From NCBI GenBank assembly GCA_035235625.1, contig CP141142.1, positions 21,400,995-21,464,994 of the forward strand: 64,000 bases of DNA. The letters run 5' to 3'. Below are positions 10,307 through 23,099 of this stretch, in pieces. Under the pieces are notes generated by a model. It was not told the DNA's origin, searched no databases, and saw nothing but the letters and a program-made list of their open reading frames with translations. The DNA is from Saururus chinensis (Eukaryota; Streptophyta; Magnoliopsida; Piperales; Saururaceae). The stretch's first letter is position 1. Every line of letters starts with the position of its first letter. Made by a program: the position numbers and the translations under genes.

Positions 10307-11340
10307 CCATATAAATCTTCCATTTTTTTACCCATTTGCATTATATTGTGTGTTAAAACTTTTGACCCTCTGTTATGAGTCATTATAAGTCCAAAACAGG
10401 CTGTTCAAAAGGCATTTCTAATAAATTGATTGTGTCAGACGCTTTATGAGGCTAGTTTTTCTGTTTGAGCTCTCTACAACACGAATTTGCAACCTAAACC
10501 TAAGGTGGGGGTCTTACACTCTAGCTCATGCCCTGCTAGTATCGTTGACTTTTTATGCACCATTTTTTGTTATGCATATTTACTTGAGTTATCTGAAAAA
10601 TGCTATACATGTGCTATGTTTTACCTCCACAAAATAATGTTACAATATGTATATTTTTTGGATAATTCTGGGATTAAACCTAGAATTGTCATATTTTATC
10701 TGGATATCTACCAAGGAAATAATAAGTATCTGGCACACTAACATAGGTGTGGAGTGTCATGGGAAAACTCATAGTCTTCTGAGCTTCTTGTTTCCCAATG
10801 AGCATTAGGAGGAACGCCGTTTGGTATCACGACCCTGGATTTATCGTCATCGGATGAACTAGTATTTTCTTGAATTATTTATGAATTCATTTTTGTAATA
10901 AATTTTGTTTTAGCAAAAATTCTTATCATCATAAGTATTTTTACTTAGCATTAAATTAGATTTTAATTCCACCAACTCAGTATAAAAATACTCACCCACC
11001 TTCAAACTCTACATGTAGTGAAATCAAACCAGAGTGTTTTAGCTAATCTTTATAATAATGTGACATTTATGTAAAGACTTGTTATGCCTATATATTATGA
11101 TCTGATTGCTCTACAAACGGTGTACCCAGAATATGTCCTAATTTGATGATGTTTTGTTAAACAATGAGTTATTGTTTTCTATAAAATTCTAGTTATGCAT
11201 TGGCTCCAGTTTTACTCTAGTTTATGTTATTTTATGTGTCTTTATTTTGTGATGATACATACTAACAACCGCCACATTTGGTTTCACATGTGATGTAACA
11301 CGTGCCGAGCTAAATAATAATTATGCTTATTATATTATAT
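10307..11340. other. Non-coding interval, possible LTR scraps
   Basis: No gene seen. The words 'tatcacgaccctgg' (10835) and 'ctcagtataaaaatactcaccc' (10976) resemble pieces found in gypsy LTRs, the latter like the reverse of 'gggtgagtataaaactcagc' in the LTR at 11663. Borders cannot be set. Confidence 0.35.
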
Positions 11341-11662
11341 ATTATTTAATGGAGATCGTTACAATAAACCCAAAAGATTATGAAACCTAAAATACTAAAA
11401 ATAAGATGTCTTCTTCCTTAAAAATAATACATTGAAAAATGACAACTTCTTTATCATAAATTTAGAGAAGGTTAGTGGATAAAAAATATCACTAGAGTGC
11501 TCATTCGCAAACTAGAGCCAAAAGATTATGGAATCAGATGAAAAAATTGTCAAAGGGTTGTGTAACAAAGTATGGGTATAATACGTATTTTGAACATGAA
11601 GTATGGGAAAAAATAAAATACGGGAAAAAATGTGCAGTACACATTTTTTTAAAGAAGTGAAT
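11341..11662 (+). repeat. Segmental duplication unit 1, left part
   Basis: Matches 27780-28080 in unit 2 ('cccaaaagattatg', 'gtgctcatt-gc-aa', 'aaatgtg-agtacacatttttttaaa'). The alignment breaks at the TSD TGAAT (11658-11662) of the inserted solo LTR and resumes at 21582. Confidence 0.75.
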
Positions 11663-12369
11663 TGTCATGCCTCGGCACCTACCCGACCTGAGCTGAACCC
11701 GGTCCAAGGGATGGTCAAAGCACACGGGGGTGATGAAGTGTTAAATTGTAGAAGACTTGACCCTACTAACAGGTACCACACATACGGAGTAATGCACTGC
11801 TTTATCTTTGTGCAAGAGAAATAAGTAAAAATATAAAGGACATTAAATCTAAATTAGTCCTCACGTCTCAACCTACAAACTTACAACACTAAAGTGACAA
11901 TTATGGCTCAAGTCATAACATCTGAAGCACGTCTAAAGCCACAATGGCAAATAGAGTATGGGACAAAGTCAACCAAATATGAAGTTCTACTAAAATAGCA
12001 GAATAAATCAAAAAAAGATAGTAAGATCTATAGGCTCCCACGCTTACACCCGATCATCATCCACATGCGCCTCATAATGAAGGACCTGATCGTCTACGTG
12101 TCGCACCATGCAACCCCAAAATAAAAAACACAGAGAAAAATGGGGTGAGTATAAAACTCAGCAAGGTTTTGGATGCTAAAACAATAAATTAGAAAACAAC
12201 CATGGCATTCTATATAGTCTATCACATCAACATGTCATATATTATCTCATTTCTAGTTACTTTCCCTTTTCTTAACTATACTTACCCATAAGTAATCATC
12301 CTACATGAAAGTATATCAAAAATACTATTCATAGAATGAATAATCACATTATAACATAAACATCCATTC

Positions 12370-12985
12370 TACATAAAGAGTGTCTCCAACACACCATACA
12401 TATTTATGCATATCCATTCTCCATCATAGACATTCATCCTACATGACAAGTGTCTCAAACACACTATACATATCCACGAATATTCATAAACAACCATCAT
12501 ACATGATAAGTGTCTCAAACACACTATACCTATCTATGTATACTCATAAACATCCATCTTGCATGAAGAGCATCTCTAGCATACCATACCTATTCATGCA
12601 TATCTATTGTCCTTCATCAACATTCATCCTGCATAACAAGTATCTCAAACACACCATACATATCCACGCATGTTCATAATAACCATCTTGAATGAAAAGT
12701 GTCTCAAATGCACTATACATATTATGCATATCCATAAACATTTAACATGCATAAGAAGTGTCTCTAACATACAATCATATCATGCATATCCATAAACATT
12801 CAACCTGTATGAGAAGTGTATCTAACACATAGTCATATCATGCATATCCATAAACATTTAACCTGGATGAGAAGTGTATCTAATGCACAACCATATCATG
12901 CATATCTATAAATATTTATCTTGCATGCAAAGTGTCTCTAACACACTATCACAACCATGCATATCAATGAATCAACCGTACTTAT
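12370..12985. repeat. Minisatellite in LTR3, ~60-65-bp units
   Basis: About nine imperfect units, each built from 'gtgtctc-aacaca-catacatat', 'catgcatatccataaacat' and a spacer. Units at the right end (12740-12910) are the most regular. The open frame across it reflects the repeat, not a gene. Confidence 0.8.
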
Positions 12986-15900
12986 GCAAATTATGCAGTT
13001 TAAGCAAATTCTTTAACAGGGAAGATTAGCCCGTAATAAGCCGGTGCACTCGGCTACACTAGTCTGGATTCTCAAGGTTCATATGGTCTCAATAGTTTTA
13101 TTTCCTTATAACATTGCTGCTCTTCTCAACCCAGGGAGGAAAACTTGTCCTTGAGGGATGTAAAACCTCGTCCTTTCGGACATAAAACCGAATCGATAAG
13201 CCTCCAATCAATTAACCTAGCGAGCAATATCACACAATTGCATCCAATTAATTAACCAAGGCTAATCTCAATAAAATCTCATTTATAAATCCATCTCATG
13301 ATGCATACAACATAGTACATACATGAGCAATAACTACATAAATCTTAATTCTTGAAACATGCTCTCATAAGCCATACATGCATTATTTCTAATCATAAGT
13401 GTCAAACAATCACCATAATTAAACCCACATGTGTGTATACATGGTAGTAGGATTCAATCCTAAGCATATGGATATGCATTATGAACAACTCATCAACATA
13501 CCACACACATGGTATTAAAATTAAATCATGGCTTCTTATTGAAATTGTAATATCCCAAATTTTCTTAGGTTTCAAAAATTAAATACGTGGAAAATAGGGT
13601 GTTTGACCCTTTGACCTTCTTAGTAGAATAAATTATTCCCTAGATGGAATTTGTTGCTGAAATATGTAATTAGAAAGTAGACAGACAGAGCTTCAAAATG
13701 CCACCAAGAACACGTAAATCGGAGTTTGGATGAGGGAGATACAACTATTAGAAGTTGAACATAACGTATAGGGCCCATTTACCCGATTTAAACATGTATT
13801 TGAGCCGTTTAAATCTTTTTGCGAGCCCGATTAATTACAATTCCGAAATTAATTTTTAGTGGCCCAATTAGGTGGCCTAATTGAGGGGGATTAGGAACCC
13901 TAATCCTCATGCTCATAAAAGACTTGATTAGGGCACAATTAAGGGGGCTTTTGACCATTAAGGGGAGGAGGAGCCACCGATAGAATTTTCAGCGATGCTC
14001 CGGCAAGGCTACGGCATGGTTTCGATGGTGGTGGATAGTCGGCAAACCGTCTATGAAGGTAGGATGGCTGCTAATTTTTAAGTTTAAATTACTGTGTGGT
14101 TTGTTAAATAAATTTAGATATATATTACATTATTAGTAATCTCTGCAATTTACCAATTTATGTGTATTGTTCTTGTAATTACGAGGAATAGTGTTCTATG
14201 CAAGACATTGTTCCCATAGTTACGAGGAACAAAGATATGCTTGTTGCCGACCGGCAACTGGAAACATTCTCTCACCAAAACCTTCATGGGCGAGGGGCCG
14301 CCCTGGCCCTAGCCACGGAGGTCCTAACCGTAGTGGCCAGGTCGGTTGCGGTCATGGCGGTGGTAGTTCAGCTACTTAAAAAAAAGAGAACAAGCAGCGG
14401 CACGGTGCAGAACCTGGCGGGTGGCGGGACCGAGGTTCCCAGGATTGCCAGATGAAGGCGATCCCAGTTGAGCTGGGCACCGCCCGGCCATGGTGGCTAC
14501 TGCCACGACCTCTTCGGTCTAACTATAAAAAAAAAGAAGGAAAGTGGCCCTTTTGGCCATCGAACAGTGACAGGACCGACGGGTGTCTGTCCCACCGTGC
14601 GCCAATGATCCGGAAACCCGTGGGCCACGCACCCCTCCACCACTAAAGGCCAAACATCCTCTGGCCGATTGCAAGGAAGATGACCCGCGATGTGGGTCGT
14701 CTGCTCTTGGGACCTGGTTAGGTAACCCGACCCGGTTTGGTTTGGCTAAGAATGTTAAAAAAAACTAACAAAACCTAACTGAACCGGGTCCGACTCATTA
14801 TTTTGTAGATGGGAAATAAATTTGAAAAAAATATAAATGACTATGAGCATATGTTGAGTGTCTTGGCCATGTTTTAGGTCTGGGAAAAATGTCCAAGTAT
14901 GTGAAATGACCAATTTACCCTTATGAATTGATGCATAGACTAATAATGATTAATGACAAGATTTCGGGGCTCCGGTTCAGGGTCCTATGAGTAGATTTGA
15001 AATTGAGAAAAATTTTAATGAGATTTTAGTGTGTATCCTAAATTAAGATCAAGCCATAAATTAGAGATAAATTCTAATAAATAGATAATTGACTATTTTA
15101 CCCCTAGGGTTAATGTAAGACTATTAATTTGAATCGGTTCAAGGGGCTTACAACCCTGTTAAATAGCAAGAAAATTACCTCAGGTTCACAATGTCATGGT
15201 GTACCCCTGACATTAGTTTTACACCCATCAAGGTTCAGGGTGGGCCTGAATAAAAAGATAGAAATTCCCCTATGTAGATTGGCCGGCATTCACGTGAATG
15301 AAATTATCGGGCCAATGTGATACTGAAACCTTTTGAGAGGTTATTGTCTTTCTTGAGAATAGAGAGGACCTTATCAAATGTTGGATAATTACTTTAATGC
15401 CCTTTAATTCATTGTGACTAGTTTTTAGACAGATTTAACAAGTTGACCCAAGGAGGGTTAGGGTGCGTGAGCTCGAACAATTCTAATATCATTATTAAAT
15501 TTTATTATTGATTTTATGATCTATTTGGACTAGTGTGGTTCTAATTGTTTACATTATTGTTTGTTTCGATATTTGATATTGATGTTGTGATAGTAAATTA
15601 TCACTAGCTTAAGATTACTGAAAGATTAATTGATGGGGTTGATAACTTTGGATTGGGCGAGAACACTTAATCAAGATAAAGACTAAAATACATCATACGG
15701 GTTTGGGACTAGTTCATAGAATGAACAAAGCCTTTGACCTGATGATTTTCCTTGGTTGATGAACCGATGGTAGTTTCGAGTTTTAAACCCTTGTCTAAAA
15801 GAAACTAATAGGGTTTAGGATAGTCATTTAAAATCCTGGCTTAATGATGAGCAAAATAGGGTTCAGAATAATTTTTTGAATTTTAGCTCTATTGAAGAGT

Positions 15901-16936
15901 CACTAATTTGACCATGTAGTTGCACCTCCATATTGGAGGGAGCTCTACGTGAGCCGGGTTCACCATAGATCTATTGAGGATCTTTTAGTGTACATGCATT
16001 TAGATTAGCTAACATCCTGCTTGGTTGGCTTTTCCCGCCACTTCTGTTTAGGTGCAGTTGTGGGTCATGCACTCCAGTCAAGTCCGTCGTGGGCTAGGAG
16101 GGGTGATGGTACTTCCTAGTGGATTCCAGGGTGTTTTGTCATAGATTACCTTTGAGGGTGGTCTATGGCGATCATTTGTCACTTAGGTTGACATCTAATG
16201 AGTATGTCTATCGTTGGGACTAGATGAGGATATTAATTATCGAACAATGGTTCGAGAGGTAATTGATAACATTGTTTGATATTGCTTGTTTAATTAGAAC
16301 AAGTGGAACGATTAAAGGACTTGCATAAAATGTAGGTTGCTTTAAAATATTTAAGCATTGCATGTGTGATGCTATGCTTCTTAGTATAGTGTAGTTTTAG
16401 GCAAAACTACATTTGGATCCGATCTTATTGGAAATATTGGAGATGTTGTTTGATGAGTACATAGACAACTAACATCGGGTGATGTTGGCCCAATCCGAAA
16501 AACATTAAATTTTACCTTTGTTCTTTTGAAATGCTTTTCCAAGGGGAGGAGATGTTTTGTTGCCTAATTGGTCTTGTTTGCTTGTAGGTTCTTTAGATGG
16601 GGACGTTGCGAGATCAGGATGTTGGTGGGCATTTGAGGACGACATTGCATTAGTGGGATCTAATTTCTTACTTCTGCAATCATATAAATATTTGTAATTA
16701 GTGACGTGAAAACTAACTTTACTTGGTTGTTTATTTTTGAAAAAATGACAGACTTATACTTAGAGGGTTAACCTGCTATTTATAGAATTTTGACACGTGT
16801 AATAATATCATATGTTTTGATATTCATATTTGTAAACCCTAATTATCACGACTTGGATATTTTAGTTGATTAATTTGATTTGATTTAAAGAAAAAAAATA
16901 TTTTGTGATTTATCGCTTGTCCTTTAATTAAAAAGG

Positions 16937-17287
16937 TGTTGTGAACGTCCTAAGGGCTGCCAGGGGGTGCCACTGGGGCCACGTACTTAGGTATTTAGGG
17001 CTTTTTATATAATATGGGTATTTAGGTAATTTGGTAATTAGTGTTTTATTCTAATTATGTTAACGGGCCTTAGGCATCTATTAGTGAGCCCATTAGTTTG
17101 GTTATTTAAGTGTAAGGGCTATGCCCTCATTTGATTATGAAATGAATGATTAGTTCTCTCTTCTTCTCCTCTGCCTCTCCTCCCTGTCCAGCGGCCATGC
17201 CGCTATCCTTTCCCTTTCTCGGCCTCTCTGCGCCACTGCCATCCCGTTACCGGTTAACCAGGCCGTTGTGCCACTCCGGGCACAACA
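16937..17287 (+). repeat. 5' LTR of the non-autonomous element
   Basis: 351 bp, TGTTGTG...GCACAACA. Its last 164 bp are part of a tandem duplication that runs on into the interior. Confidence 0.93.
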
Positions 17288-17599
17288 TTGGTATCGGAGC
17301 CATTGATCCCCGGACACCACACTTGCCAGAGCCGCCGGATCCCCCTCAGCCATTGCCGCCACCCTCATTTGATTATGAAATGAATGATTAGTTCTCTCTT
17401 CTTCTCCTCTGCCTCTCCTCCCTGTCCAGCGGCCATGCCGCTATCCTTTCCCTTTCTCGGCCTCTCTGCGCCACTGCCATCCCGTTACCGGTTAACCAGG
17501 CCGTTGTGCCACTCCGGGCACAACATTGGTATCGGAGCCATTGATCCCCGGACACCACACTTGCCAGAGCCGCCGGATCCCCCTCAGCCATTGCCGCCA
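17124..17599 (+). repeat. 238-bp tandem duplication spanning LTR end, primer site and leader
   Basis: 17124-17361 and 17362-17599 appear identical. Each holds the LTR 3' part, the end GGCACAACA, the primer site and about 75 bp of leader. As a result the element has two LTR ends and two primer sites in a row. Confidence 0.92.
17289..17300 (+). promoter_or_regulatory. Primer binding site, tRNA-iMet type (first copy; second at 17527-17538)
   Basis: TGGTATCGGAGC lies one base after the LTR end. It resembles the complement of the plant initiator tRNA-Met 3' end (TGGTATCAGAGC), with one mismatch. Confidence 0.85.
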
Positions 17600-18419
17600 T
17601 CAGCTAGAGCTCCGGCCGTCCTCACCGGTCCCCGATCCATCAACCCCGGAAAGCTGCCCTAACGGGGGTGCGTTCTGTTGGATCTGCTCAAAACTGAGAG
17701 CAAGGTGGTGCTCTTCCATGAAGGATCTGTGGTTTCGTCACCCGAGCCGAAGTCATCTCCTCTGCTGTTGTCGACCACTGGCCAAGGCGTGGCTCTGCTG
17801 CTGGCCAAGGTCCAGGGGCCTTCCAAAGCCTCCAGAGATGTGTCTCTGGCAAAATTGTCGCCTCCAACAAAGCACGGCCAGCAACAGGGGACATGTCCGA
17901 CGCCGGAGATCCCACGGGTTGGAATCAGCCCGGCCAACATCTGGTCGGGTTGGGGTCTCTCCTGTGCAAGCCATGACTGTGGATCTCTCACTGGTTCTGC
18001 AGAGGGTGTGGAATGTCCTTGTTCGGCAAAGGAGAAGGTGTTTCTGGAAGGCACGCCGGACTGCACAGCTGGCCGTCACAGACAAAGCTGGCTGCTTTGC
18101 CCCGCCCTCTTGCCGCCGGAGTGGCCTGCGCTCCAGTCGCCGCTCAAGCCAGCAATGGCGAACTCCCAATGGATCTGCCTACCACCCTGGCCGCGCTTGT
18201 GTCCGCATGGCAACCTCCCAGTCCGCTGTCTCACCGCCGTGGGATCAGACCGCAATTCACCGAGGAGGGCAACTCCTTCCGTCTTCGCATCACAGGGAGG
18301 ACCCTTCTGCAACGTCCCCACCATCTCTAGCTCCGGAAATAGGGGATGCATTCTTCAAGCAACTGGGGTCTTAGTGACTACCCCAGTGCCGATGAGCACT
18401 CTCCAGCGCCGCCTGCCGC

Positions 18420-18720
18420 CACTAGTCCAGACGATGGAGCAGCCTGCGCCTCAGATGCCGGAGCGGCCTGCGCCTTAGAAGTCACAGCGGCCCGCGCTCC
18501 AGATGCCAAAGCAGCCCACGCTCCAGTCGCCAAAGCGGCTTGTGCTCCATCACCTGAGCCCCGGTCTCCTCTGCCCACCACCGCCGTCTCCATCCTCTCC
18601 GCCGATCGATTCCACCGTCTCGCTAGCCTTCCATTATGCTCTGCCTCAGAGCCACAGCAGCCTGCGCTCCAGTTGCCGGAGCGGCTTGAGCTCCATCGTC
18701 TACGAACCGGCCTCATCCTC
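18420..18720 (+). repeat. GC-rich short-period repeats in the element interior
   Basis: Words such as 'cctgcgc', 'ctccagatgcc-aagc' and 'ctccagt-gcc-gagcgg' recur at about 27-33 bp spacing. They create long chance open frames rich in Ala and Pro on both strands. Confidence 0.6.
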
Positions 18721-19269
18721 CTCCGCTCATTCACTGCCGCCAGGGATGCCGCCGCTGGTGTGATGCCGGAGGAGCCATCTGGATCGCAATCTCCGGGCCA
18801 GCGAGGTTCCCTGCTCACACGGGATTTTCGGGATTTGCTTTCCCAGTTTGGAGATGCCGCTCAAATGGTGAACCGGGATTTTCTTTCCCGTGTGCTTTTC
18901 ATTGGCAGCTGGACCGCTTGCCATCCTGATTTATGGTGGTTCAACAGCAAAGGGGACTCCAGTCCAGTGGTTGCCCAGGATTTTTGGGATTCGAACACAG
19001 CAACAACCGACGTGCAACCCACCTTCCTTTTATCTTGGTGAAGATTTGGGCCTATACCCTTATTTTCACCAGGATTTTACAAAAAAACGAGTTATGCTTG
19101 CTTTCTTCAATCTGCTGGGCATTTACACCATATGTGTCGGTGTTGAACTTGTATGTGGTACGTGTGTACCCTGGGCTTTACCACAACTTGGCAGTCCGTT
19201 TGGGTGGGCCTTTCATACATCTATCCTACTTCGGTCTATAAGCGGCTATGGGCATGGACTGGGCCTTCT

Positions 19270-19690
19270 ATGGGCTCTAGAATCTGGGTGGTCAGATGGG
19301 TCTAGTATGTCTCCTCTGTCCAAGGTTGTTACATTGCTTATGCCTCTGCTGTCGGCTGCCCTCTCTGGGCAAACCATGGTGCTGTCTGATGCCCTTTATG
19401 GGCTGATCTTAATGTTGTCTCCTGCCTTTTGTGGGCCAACCTTGCTGCTGTCTGCTGCCCTCTGTGCGCCGACCTTCTTTGCTGTTCTTTGCCCTACGTG
19501 GGCCGGCTTTCTTCTTTGCTGATGCCCTCTGTGGGCCAAGTTTATTGCTGTCTAATGCCTTCTGTAGGCCGACCATAGTGTTGTTTGATGCCCTCTGTGG
19601 GCCGACCATGATCTCGTCTACTGATGCCCTCTGTGGGCCCACCATGCTCCTGTCTATTGATGCCCTCTGTGGGCAGTCTTGGGGTGCTCT
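19270..19690 (+). repeat. Minisatellite 'gccctctgtgggcc', ~45-bp spacing
   Basis: 'tgatgccctctgtgggccgacc' variants recur about nine times, with shorter spacing toward the right end. Non-coding. Confidence 0.75.
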
Positions 19691-19962
19691 GTTGTCGTTG
19701 GGATGACCCCGCTTGTTGGAGACCTGTGTGGACCATCTGCTTTGTCCTGCATCCAACAAGTCGAGGCCGCTCCTTTGTCTTGCCCTTGGGTTTCGTAACT
19801 GTACTCCCATCATGTTTGTGCTGGCTTTTACATGTCTCCTTTTGAGTAGCGACCTACTATCTTCATCATTCGGTGTGTCTCAGTGGAGCTTTGGTGGACT
19901 CGATGCCTGGAGTTTTAGGTCACCTCGAGGATGAGGTGATGCGCAAGCGAAGCGTGGTGGAA

Positions 19963-20313
19963 TGTTGTGAACGTCCTAGGGGCTGCCAGGGGGTGCCACT
20001 GGGGCCACGTACTTAGGTATTTAGGGCTTTTTATATAATAAGGGTATTTAGGTAATTTGGTAATTAGTGCTTTATTCTAATTATGTCAACGGGCCTTAGG
20101 CATCTATTAGTGAGCCCATTAGTTTGGTTATTTAAGTGTAAGGGCTATGCCCTCATTTGATTATGAAATGAATGATTAGTTCTCTCTTCTTCTCCTCTGC
20201 CTCTCCTCCCTGTCCAGCGGCCATGCCGCTATCCTTTCCCTTTCTCGGCCTCTCTGCGCCACTGCCATCCCGTTACCGGTTAACCAGGCCGTTGTGCCAC
20301 TCTAGGCACAACA
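19963..20313 (+). repeat. 3' LTR of the non-autonomous element
   Basis: 351 bp and nearly identical to the 5' LTR. Unlike it, this LTR is followed directly by the TSD AAAGG. Confidence 0.93.
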
Positions 20314-23099
20314 AAAGGGTTTTAAAAATCCGGGTCATGACAGAAATAATGGGTTAAAACCATCGAAAAACACAATTTAAGTAGAATACAACCTCATGCT
20401 AGACTTAATTAAGCATATTCATTGTTATGCTTTAAGCTAGACATGGAACCATTATTCACCCATAATTTAAACATAACATGCGAAGTCAAACAAATTCATT
20501 CTCATGTTGTAACATTGCTAGAATCCTAATTAAAAGATGAAGAATCACTCAACATGGATTTAGGATAAAAAATCATAATCTGCTTAACCAAATAACATGT
20601 AATCTACTTTGCTTAATCGTCATTTATCAATTAAAACATGAAGTAATCGCATGAAAAATTAAGCTTTTCATAACCCACCATTAAAGCTCAACTTCATGCA
20701 AACCCATAAAACTTCACCAAACATCAAATCCAAAAATACAGACCTATTTTGGAAGAAAACCCTTACCTTCAGTGAGTTTCTTGGTCTAAAATCGATGCTC
20801 CAACCTCTTCAAATCCCTACCCACATTAGGGTTTTGTTAATACATTGATAAATCCGATTAACGAAGCTTAAATCCCTTAAAAACTCATAAATCTAGGGTT
20901 TATTTAGTTCCAAAATAAAAATCCCTCATTAGAGGTTTAAAATAGAGGTCAAAATCAGAAACTTTAGTAGTAGAAATCAAGATTGAACAATGGAAAAGAT
21001 GAGATTTAAAAAGATTATGAAAAACCCTAGGTGATTAGTGAAGAAATCAAGATAAATTTATCGTAATCGAACTTTCCTCTTCTGGAATGGGGATTAAGGC
21101 CCCTTAGCCTTCCAGATTCCAGCCCTTCCCAAATGGGAATGAGGCTATGGTTTTCAATTTATAATAAGTCATTGGGTATACCTAATAGGATTTTCGGGTA
21201 CGAATAAAATTTAACACTAAAAATGGGTAATTTATTTATTTTGAGTCCAAAATGAAGTTTAAATATTTTGAAACACTTAATTACTTAAATAAAATCTTTT
21301 TAGGGTCTCATGGGACCCATCATCCTAATTTACGAATGTGGGGCCCACGGCGGGACCCACGCCCTAACTTTTTTAGAAAAATAGCCAAAATTCTAAAAAT
21401 TCTAAAAAAATTGAATTGACTTATTTTAACATAAAAACCAATAAAATGAAGGAAATGTAAATTAAAACCATAGTTAACCTTAAATTCCAAAACAAGTCAA
21501 AACCAACCAAATTTAACACTAAACCACACAATAATAATAAAACAAATTAAACAAACCGGTTTAGGATTTGGGGATCTTACATGAATAGTATGACATTTTT
21601 GTGGTATGATGAAAAGATGTGAAGTACGTATATAAAATACTATCACTTAGATTAGCACTAGTGGTATTGGCACTAACGGGCGTTAGCGTGTGCACCGTCG
21701 ATATCAATTATCATGGATTTTCATGAATTCTTACACTAAGCTCATTGTCAGAGTGGAGTATGAAAAACTCTTCTCTTATATTAAATGGGTGTTTCAAAAT
21801 TCGAGATTGAGACTCAACACCAAAACTGTTTCAAAAAAACCCATGGCTCAACCCAAGCCTTCTTAGGGCTGGGCTATGGATTGACTTTTGAAAGCCCACC
21901 CAAAGTTAAGATCGGGCTAGAACCAAGAAATATGCTAACAAGCTAGGCTAGGGCCTAGGCATGGTTTCAACACTATCTAAGACCTCTTGAAGAAGTGCGA
22001 CTACCAAACCAACTTATTATTAAAAACAACTTGGTTGAAAAAATAAACCAAAACATAAAAGACGTAATATTCAGTTCCAATTGATTGAGCTATCTTAATC
22101 AATTGCAATATTGAATAAGTTGTAGATCAGAAAAAGAGAGAAAATGTCATCCACGGGATGACCTCTGAGCTCCGTATCAAAATGATTGGGACTGTAATTT
22201 GAAAACATGGCCTCACTAATCAGTCCTACATATGCCTCTGGTTCTCCAGATTGAAACATAATGTCAATGCGACGTGACATACTAAAGCATCCTCAATTTA
22301 ATTGATATGGATGATATATGCAATTTGTCCAACTAAAGTCAAGTTAGGGGTTTTGTTAGGTAGATTATAACGATTATCATTTTCTAAAGCAAAAAACACC
22401 CATATGTAAGGGTGTTAATGAGTCCCAAGTAGAGCAAGCACCCCTGGATCGAACTAAACATGACTCAAGTTTGGATTAAATTTATTAGTTTGAACTCACC
22501 TCAATTTTACTCGACGTGAATTTAGTTCAAAGTCAGCTCAAATAAAAATCAATCTCAAATATAATTTACAAATTACAATACTTAATTTGTATTAATTAGG
22601 ATAAATTATTATAATAAATATATTTTGGGCTACACCCAAGTTTCTTATATAAGAGATTTGACCTCAAGTTCAAGTTAAGCCTCAAGTTTTCTAATCAAGT
22701 CAAGTTCAAGCTAAAAGGTATAGAGTCTTTCTTAACAATTCAAAATTGGAGTTTAAGTTAAATGAAACTAATACTCAGGTTGGCTAGTTAACACCTCTCT
22801 TAGCCCTTATTGCTCCTGATCCTCCATTTCAGTAGCCTTGGCAAAAGTATAAAGTGCATGCATGCTTCAAGGCGTTCAAGACATGCATAAGAGGATTCCG
22901 AGCTGCAGCAGTGAGTTTTCTTTCTACTTTCACATTGCCAAATGAGGTCATTATGTGAAATTGGTGGAATAGCGGCGCACATTTTTAGGAATAACCATGA
23001 GTTTGATTCCAATTGGTTTTTTTTCATTGTAGGCATACTCTACATAAGCTAGGATCGATGTTCTAAGAGGTTTGAAGAAAATACACGATGAATGAATAC

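Larger units (their letters stand above)
16937..20313 (+). mobile_element. Young non-autonomous LTR retrotransposon nested in LTR2
   Basis: Two 351-bp LTRs (16937-17287, 19963-20313) begin TGTTGTGAACGTCC and end GCACAACA. They differ at about six positions by my count (about 1.7 percent). Perfect TSDs AAAGG lie at 16932-16936 and 20314-20318, and the empty-site sequence matches LTR1 near 2330-2353. The 2.4-kb interior is GC-rich and shows no gag, protease, RT, RNase H or integrase motif. A tRNA-iMet type primer site follows the 5' LTR, and a purine-rich tract with 'gaggatgaggtg' precedes the 3' LTR. Ends resemble those of the chromovirus at 53372-58428. Confidence 0.93.
13546..20342 (+). mobile_element. 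Plus-strand solo LTR (LTR2) nested in LTR3
   Basis: Begins TGTAATATCCC and ends GGGTCATGACA, with perfect TSDs GAAAT (13541-13545 and 20343-20347). Without the inner element it is about 3.4 kb. It is the sister of LTR1 (1-2353) and has a related scrap at 63653-63790. Its first kilobase has a GC-rich part (about 13960-14760) with chance open frames. No gag or pol is present. Confidence 0.88.
11663..21581 (-). mobile_element. Minus-strand solo LTR (LTR3), gypsy type, holding nested elements
   Basis: Begins TGTCATGCCTCGG and ends GGGGATCTTACA, flanked by perfect 5-bp TSDs TGAAT (11658-11662 and 21582-21586). The uninterrupted homologous site in unit 2 (28060-28090) confirms the border. Without the nested insertion it is about 3.1 kb. 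No coding domain of a retrotransposon is present, so it is a solo LTR. Read on the minus strand it starts TGTAAGATCCCC and ends GGCATGACA, parallel to the TGTAATATCCC...GGTCATGACA ends of LTR2. It contains the block 'gggtgagtataaaactcagc' near 12145. Confidence 0.85.

Noticed and set aside
10066..10388. Two opposed ~100-codon frames in the GC-rich island
   Set aside because: Strand-symmetric, composition-driven, no motif.
12380..12679. 99-codon frame with repeated Ser/His/Tyr segments
   Set aside because: It is the minisatellite of LTR3 read in one frame.
17526..18478. Overlapping open frames of 266-282 codons in the non-autonomous element
   Set aside because: They overlap in several frames and both strands in GC-rich repetitive DNA, with no known domain; composition explains them.
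18346..19041. Ala/Pro-rich 231-codon frame
   Set aside because: Produced by the 27-33-bp repeats at 18420-18720; no start context or domain support.
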